Part shown: positions 36,727 to 38,590 of the stretch, piece by piece
Layout of the letters: each line of letters begins with the position of its first letter
How positions within the stretch are numbered: position 1 is the stretch's first letter
Source of the DNA: JBPEWY01 sp052032225
GTDB taxonomy: Bacteria > Bacteroidota > Bacteroidia > Flavobacteriales > Flavobacteriaceae
Direction: 5' to 3'
Assembly: GCA_052032225.1 (NCBI GenBank)
Contig: JBPEWY010000068.1
Location: forward strand, 1-38,590
DNA length: 38,590 nt
Made by a program: the position numbers and the translations under genes
The notes under the pieces: generated by a model
What the model saw: the letters and a program-made list of their open reading frames with translations, nothing else
Databases searched by the model: none
What the model was told of the DNA's origin: nothing

Positions 36727-37941
36727 CTAACTATTAGTTTTTTTAGGGTTAGTTGTTTCATCTACCCTGTTTTCATCAAAAGAAGAAGGCAGTAAATTAG
36801 GAATTAATTTAACAAAAAGGGGCAACAGAACCGCGCCTCCGGGCAAGGCAAAAATAGCTAAAGAAGGTATGCTTTTAAAAATATCTAACAACTGAGATTT
36901 TACTTTTTCGCGCTCTTCTTTAGTTAATTCTTGTGATGTAGCTTTGGCTAACAATGCTAAAAGTTCTTTGCTCTCTGACAGCTCTTTCTGTAACCTCTTT
37001 TTATTTCTTAAAATAAGCTTCTTAACAAGCAAGCTGGTATTATCGTAAAAATTCTTAACTAAATTAGATTCTTGTAGTATAGATATTTGATTTTTATAGG
37101 AATTGTAAAAATAAGTTACTTGAGAAAGTGACCGCTCTACCAGAGCACGATCTAAATTCATGTTTTTTCCTAAAGTAAAAATAAAATCAGATTCGTTATG
37201 CTCTAAAATATTATCGTCCCATACGGCTAAACAAGCTAAATCTAAAAAGTACTTTTTTTCTATTTCATCATATCTTTTAAAATCAAGCTGATTAAGGTCA
37301 TCAACTATATTATTATTTAGTTGTGCGTACGTTATTGAAGTTTCAAAAAGTTTAACAAGTTGTACATCGTAGGGTGTTTTTTCTTTTTTAGAGTTTAATG
37401 CTTTGTAGGTAATATTTAAGAGTAAGCTTTCTAATTGGGCAGCGTAAGATTTGGCAGAATTTTGTTTTTTCAACCATTTTTTAAAGGCTAGAGCATCTAC
37501 AAACAACAACGAGTTGGTAACCAGTTTGTTAAAGTTTTTGGTTAGAATATTATCATCTATTTGTACTCTATTATGTATAATTTTTTCTAGAGCTGCACTA
37601 GTTTTTTGCGGACCAAAAAGCATTTCCCAAAAAGTAGCATTGCTTTCTTGCAGTTCTTTATAGAAATCGTACAATGTATTAATAAAACCATCAAAAGTTT
37701 TGGTTTTGGTTTCAAACAAATAAATATGATAAAGAGCAACCAGTAAATTAACTTTTGCAAGCTCATCATGCGAAGGTTCGTGTTCGGTTTTTAACACATC
37801 GGGCAAGGTTACATTTAGCCCGTAAATAAAGCCCATATTTTTTAAGCCATCATACAAATCTGTATAGTTGCTATACAAGGGCTTTTGTTTGCCAAGTAAA
37901 GAACCAAATTTTTCAATCCAACCAGATGCAGAGGGGTTCAT
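36727..37941 (-). CDS. LETM1-related biofilm-associated protein
   Basis: 404 aa, mostly helical and apparently soluble until the C-terminus. The LETM1-like core is at about 358-386: IPSLAIFALPGGAVLLPLFV, then KLIPNLLPS, matching the conserved pore-edge sequence of LETM1 proteins. Residues 315-350 are a charged helical region (ELSESKELLALLAKATSQEL). The N-terminus MNPSASGWIEKFGSLL has no signal peptide. I recall proteins with this layout annotated in flavobacteria as LETM1-related and biofilm-associated; the mechanism is not known to me. Eukaryotic LETM1 is an ion antiporter, but that activity should not be assumed here. A possible weak -7 box (TATATTTA) lies just upstream. Confidence 0.83.
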   Translation of the reverse strand: MNPSASGWIEKFGSLLGKQKPLYSNYTDLYDGLKNMGFIYGLNVTLPDVLKTEHEPSHDELAKVNLLVALYHIYLFETKTKTFDGFINTLYDFYKELQESNATFWEMLFGPQKTSAALEKIIHNRVQIDDNILTKNFNKLVTNSLLFVDALAFKKWLKKQNSAKSYAAQLESLLLNITYKALNSKKEKTPYDVQLVKLFETSITYAQLNNNIVDDLNQLDFKRYDEIEKKYFLDLACLAVWDDNILEHNESDFIFTLGKNMNLDRALVERSLSQVTYFYNSYKNQISILQESNLVKNFYDNTSLLVKKLILRNKKRLQKELSESKELLALLAKATSQELTKEEREKVKSQLLDIFKSIPSLAIFALPGGAVLLPLFVKLIPNLLPSSFDENRVDETTNPKKTNS

Positions 37942-37981
37942 AGTTATAGCTTTACAACTGTAAATATAAACTTAAGTTATT

Positions 37982-38011
37982 AAAAAAAAGCTGCTTAAAA
38001 AAAGCAGCTTT
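37982..38011 (-). terminator. Rho-independent terminator of sodC
   Basis: AAAGCTGCTT (37987-37996) and AAGCAGCTTT (38002-38011) form a 10-bp stem with a 5-base A loop. On the minus strand it is followed by eight Ts (complement of 37982-37989). It lies 22 bases after the sodC stop. Confidence 0.9.
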
Positions 38012-38033
38012 AAAACCATTGTAATTATAATAT

Positions 38034-38590
38034 TTATTCTATAATACCACCACAACTAACTCTGCCACCGGCAGCTCCGGTAGGCTGTGTAGTAAAGTCG
38101 TCTGCACCGGCATGCACAATTACAGCTTTACCTAAAATGTTTTTTGTTTCGTCATCACAACCAATACACCATTCATCTGTAGTAAAAGTAATCATACCAT
38201 GTCCGGAAGCATCTGCTGTAAAGTTACCAATGTCTCCTTTGTGATAGCCTGCTTCATCACCCCATTTTCCATGTGGTTTAAATGTAGGGTTCCAGTGGCC
38301 TCCGGTAGATGTGCCATCTTCTGCAGAACAATCTGCTTTTTCATGAATATGTATGGCATGAACTCCCTCTTCTAAGCCATTTAAATGAGCTTCCATAGTA
38401 ACAACACCATCTTTTTCTGTAAAGGTTACTTCTCCTTGGGCATTGCTTCCGCTTTTTGGGCTCAGCGTTATTTTTAATTTTTTAACTGTTTCGGTTTCAG
38501 TTATAACTTCTTCTACCTCTTTTACTACTTCTTCGCTCTTTTTTTTCTCTTTTTTGCAAGCAGTTGTAAATGTTAATGTTGCTATAGAAA
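38034..38590 (-). CDS. sodC: Cu/Zn superoxide dismutase, predicted lipoprotein (5' end cut by window edge)
   Basis: I read the frame up to the window edge. It continues upstream of the internal Met at 38396 through a signal-like SIATLTFTTACKKEKKK, so the Cys looks like a lipobox and the start codon lies just beyond base 38590. A Lys/Glu/Val-rich linker leads to the SOD domain: HAIHIHEKADC (Cu ligands), GGHWNP, YHKGDIGN (Zn site), VIVHAGADDF and GGRVSCGG (active-site Arg and the disulfide Cys). A WCIGCDD pair is an extra CxxC seen in flavobacterial SodC as I recall. The product dismutes superoxide in the envelope. It is followed by a strong terminator. Confidence 0.93.
   Translation of the reverse strand, partial: SIATLTFTTACKKEKKKSEEVVKEVEEVITETETVKKLKITLSPKSGSNAQGEVTFTEKDGVVTMEAHLNGLEEGVHAIHIHEKADCSAEDGTSTGGHWNPTFKPHGKWGDEAGYHKGDIGNFTADASGHGMITFTTDEWCIGCDDETKNILGKAVIVHAGADDFTTQPTGAAGGRVSCGGIIE

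Noticed and set aside
1..38590. CRISPR arrays, tRNA or rRNA genes, insertion sequences, prophage or attachment sites
   Set aside because: I saw no regularly spaced repeats, cloverleaf or rRNA-like sequence, transposase, integrase or flanking direct repeats. This was by eye, so a covariance-model search could still find a small RNA.

Overview
The window is AT-rich and gene-dense and looks like chromosomal DNA of a Bacteroidetes bacterium, most probably a Flavobacteriaceae member. The reasons are upstream boxes of the Bacteroidetes form TAnnTTTG, little Shine-Dalgarno signal, and lineage-typical genes: DUF5606, a SecA without the C-terminal zinc motif, LytS/LytTR with 2TM proteins, a LETM1-related biofilm protein and a flavobacterial-type Cu/Zn SOD. 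I see no rRNA, tRNA, CRISPR array, insertion sequence or prophage.

Layout. 1-5.8 kb: dapD (partial, minus) diverges from ruvX - DUF1919 gene - def - DUF5606 gene, which ends at a clear terminator. mazG, a MATE exporter, a small acidic protein gene and a PAP2 phosphatase follow. 5.8-9.4 kb: a tightly overlapping minus-strand run holds a DPM1/ArnC-like GT2, a double LAB_N membrane protein, an ArnT/PMT-like GT39 and a membrane protein of unknown function with a conserved-looking SWGQR motif. It runs head-on into the PAP2 gene and looks like a lipid-linked sugar transfer module. 9.4-16.6 kb: meaB, then two ECF sigma operons. ECF1 is followed by a putative anti-sigma gene and a DUF4097-like surface protein gene carrying a long charged coiled coil. 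ECF2 is followed by a two-helix membrane protein gene. msrA, a DUF6249 gene and a sterol-desaturase-family gene lie on the opposite strand. The two ECF genes and the DUF6249 gene each have an upstream element of the form G(T/C)AAC-N16/17-CGTCT, which suggests a shared ECF regulon.

16.7-25.3 kb (all minus): secA, a DUF2795 gene, a cob(I)alamin adenosyltransferase preceded by an overlapping single-helix microprotein, a shortened methyltransferase-like gene, an ABC-F protein and lnt. 25.4-31.4 kb: pssA (plus) converges on the kdsD-tatC-CMD-lptB run (minus), which diverges from recQ. 31.4-33.9 kb (minus): a twin-arginine LD-carboxypeptidase, a GNAT acetyltransferase, a TMEM175-like channel and an unknown helical protein. 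34-38.6 kb: a small secreted ORF, a LytS-type kinase fused to a 2TM domain, a second 2TM protein and a LytTR regulator, facing a LETM1-like gene, then a lipoprotein Cu/Zn SOD cut by the window edge.

Many genes serve the envelope: SecA and TatC export, Lnt lipoprotein maturation (MsrA and SodC are predicted lipoproteins), LptB and KdsD for LPS, PssA for phospholipid, and the glycosyltransferase/PAP2 module. MeaB and the adenosyltransferase together imply use of adenosylcobalamin. The least described parts are the SWGQR membrane protein and its module, the paired ECF elements, the kinase-2TM fusion, and two microproteins at 21089-21259 and 34041-34211.
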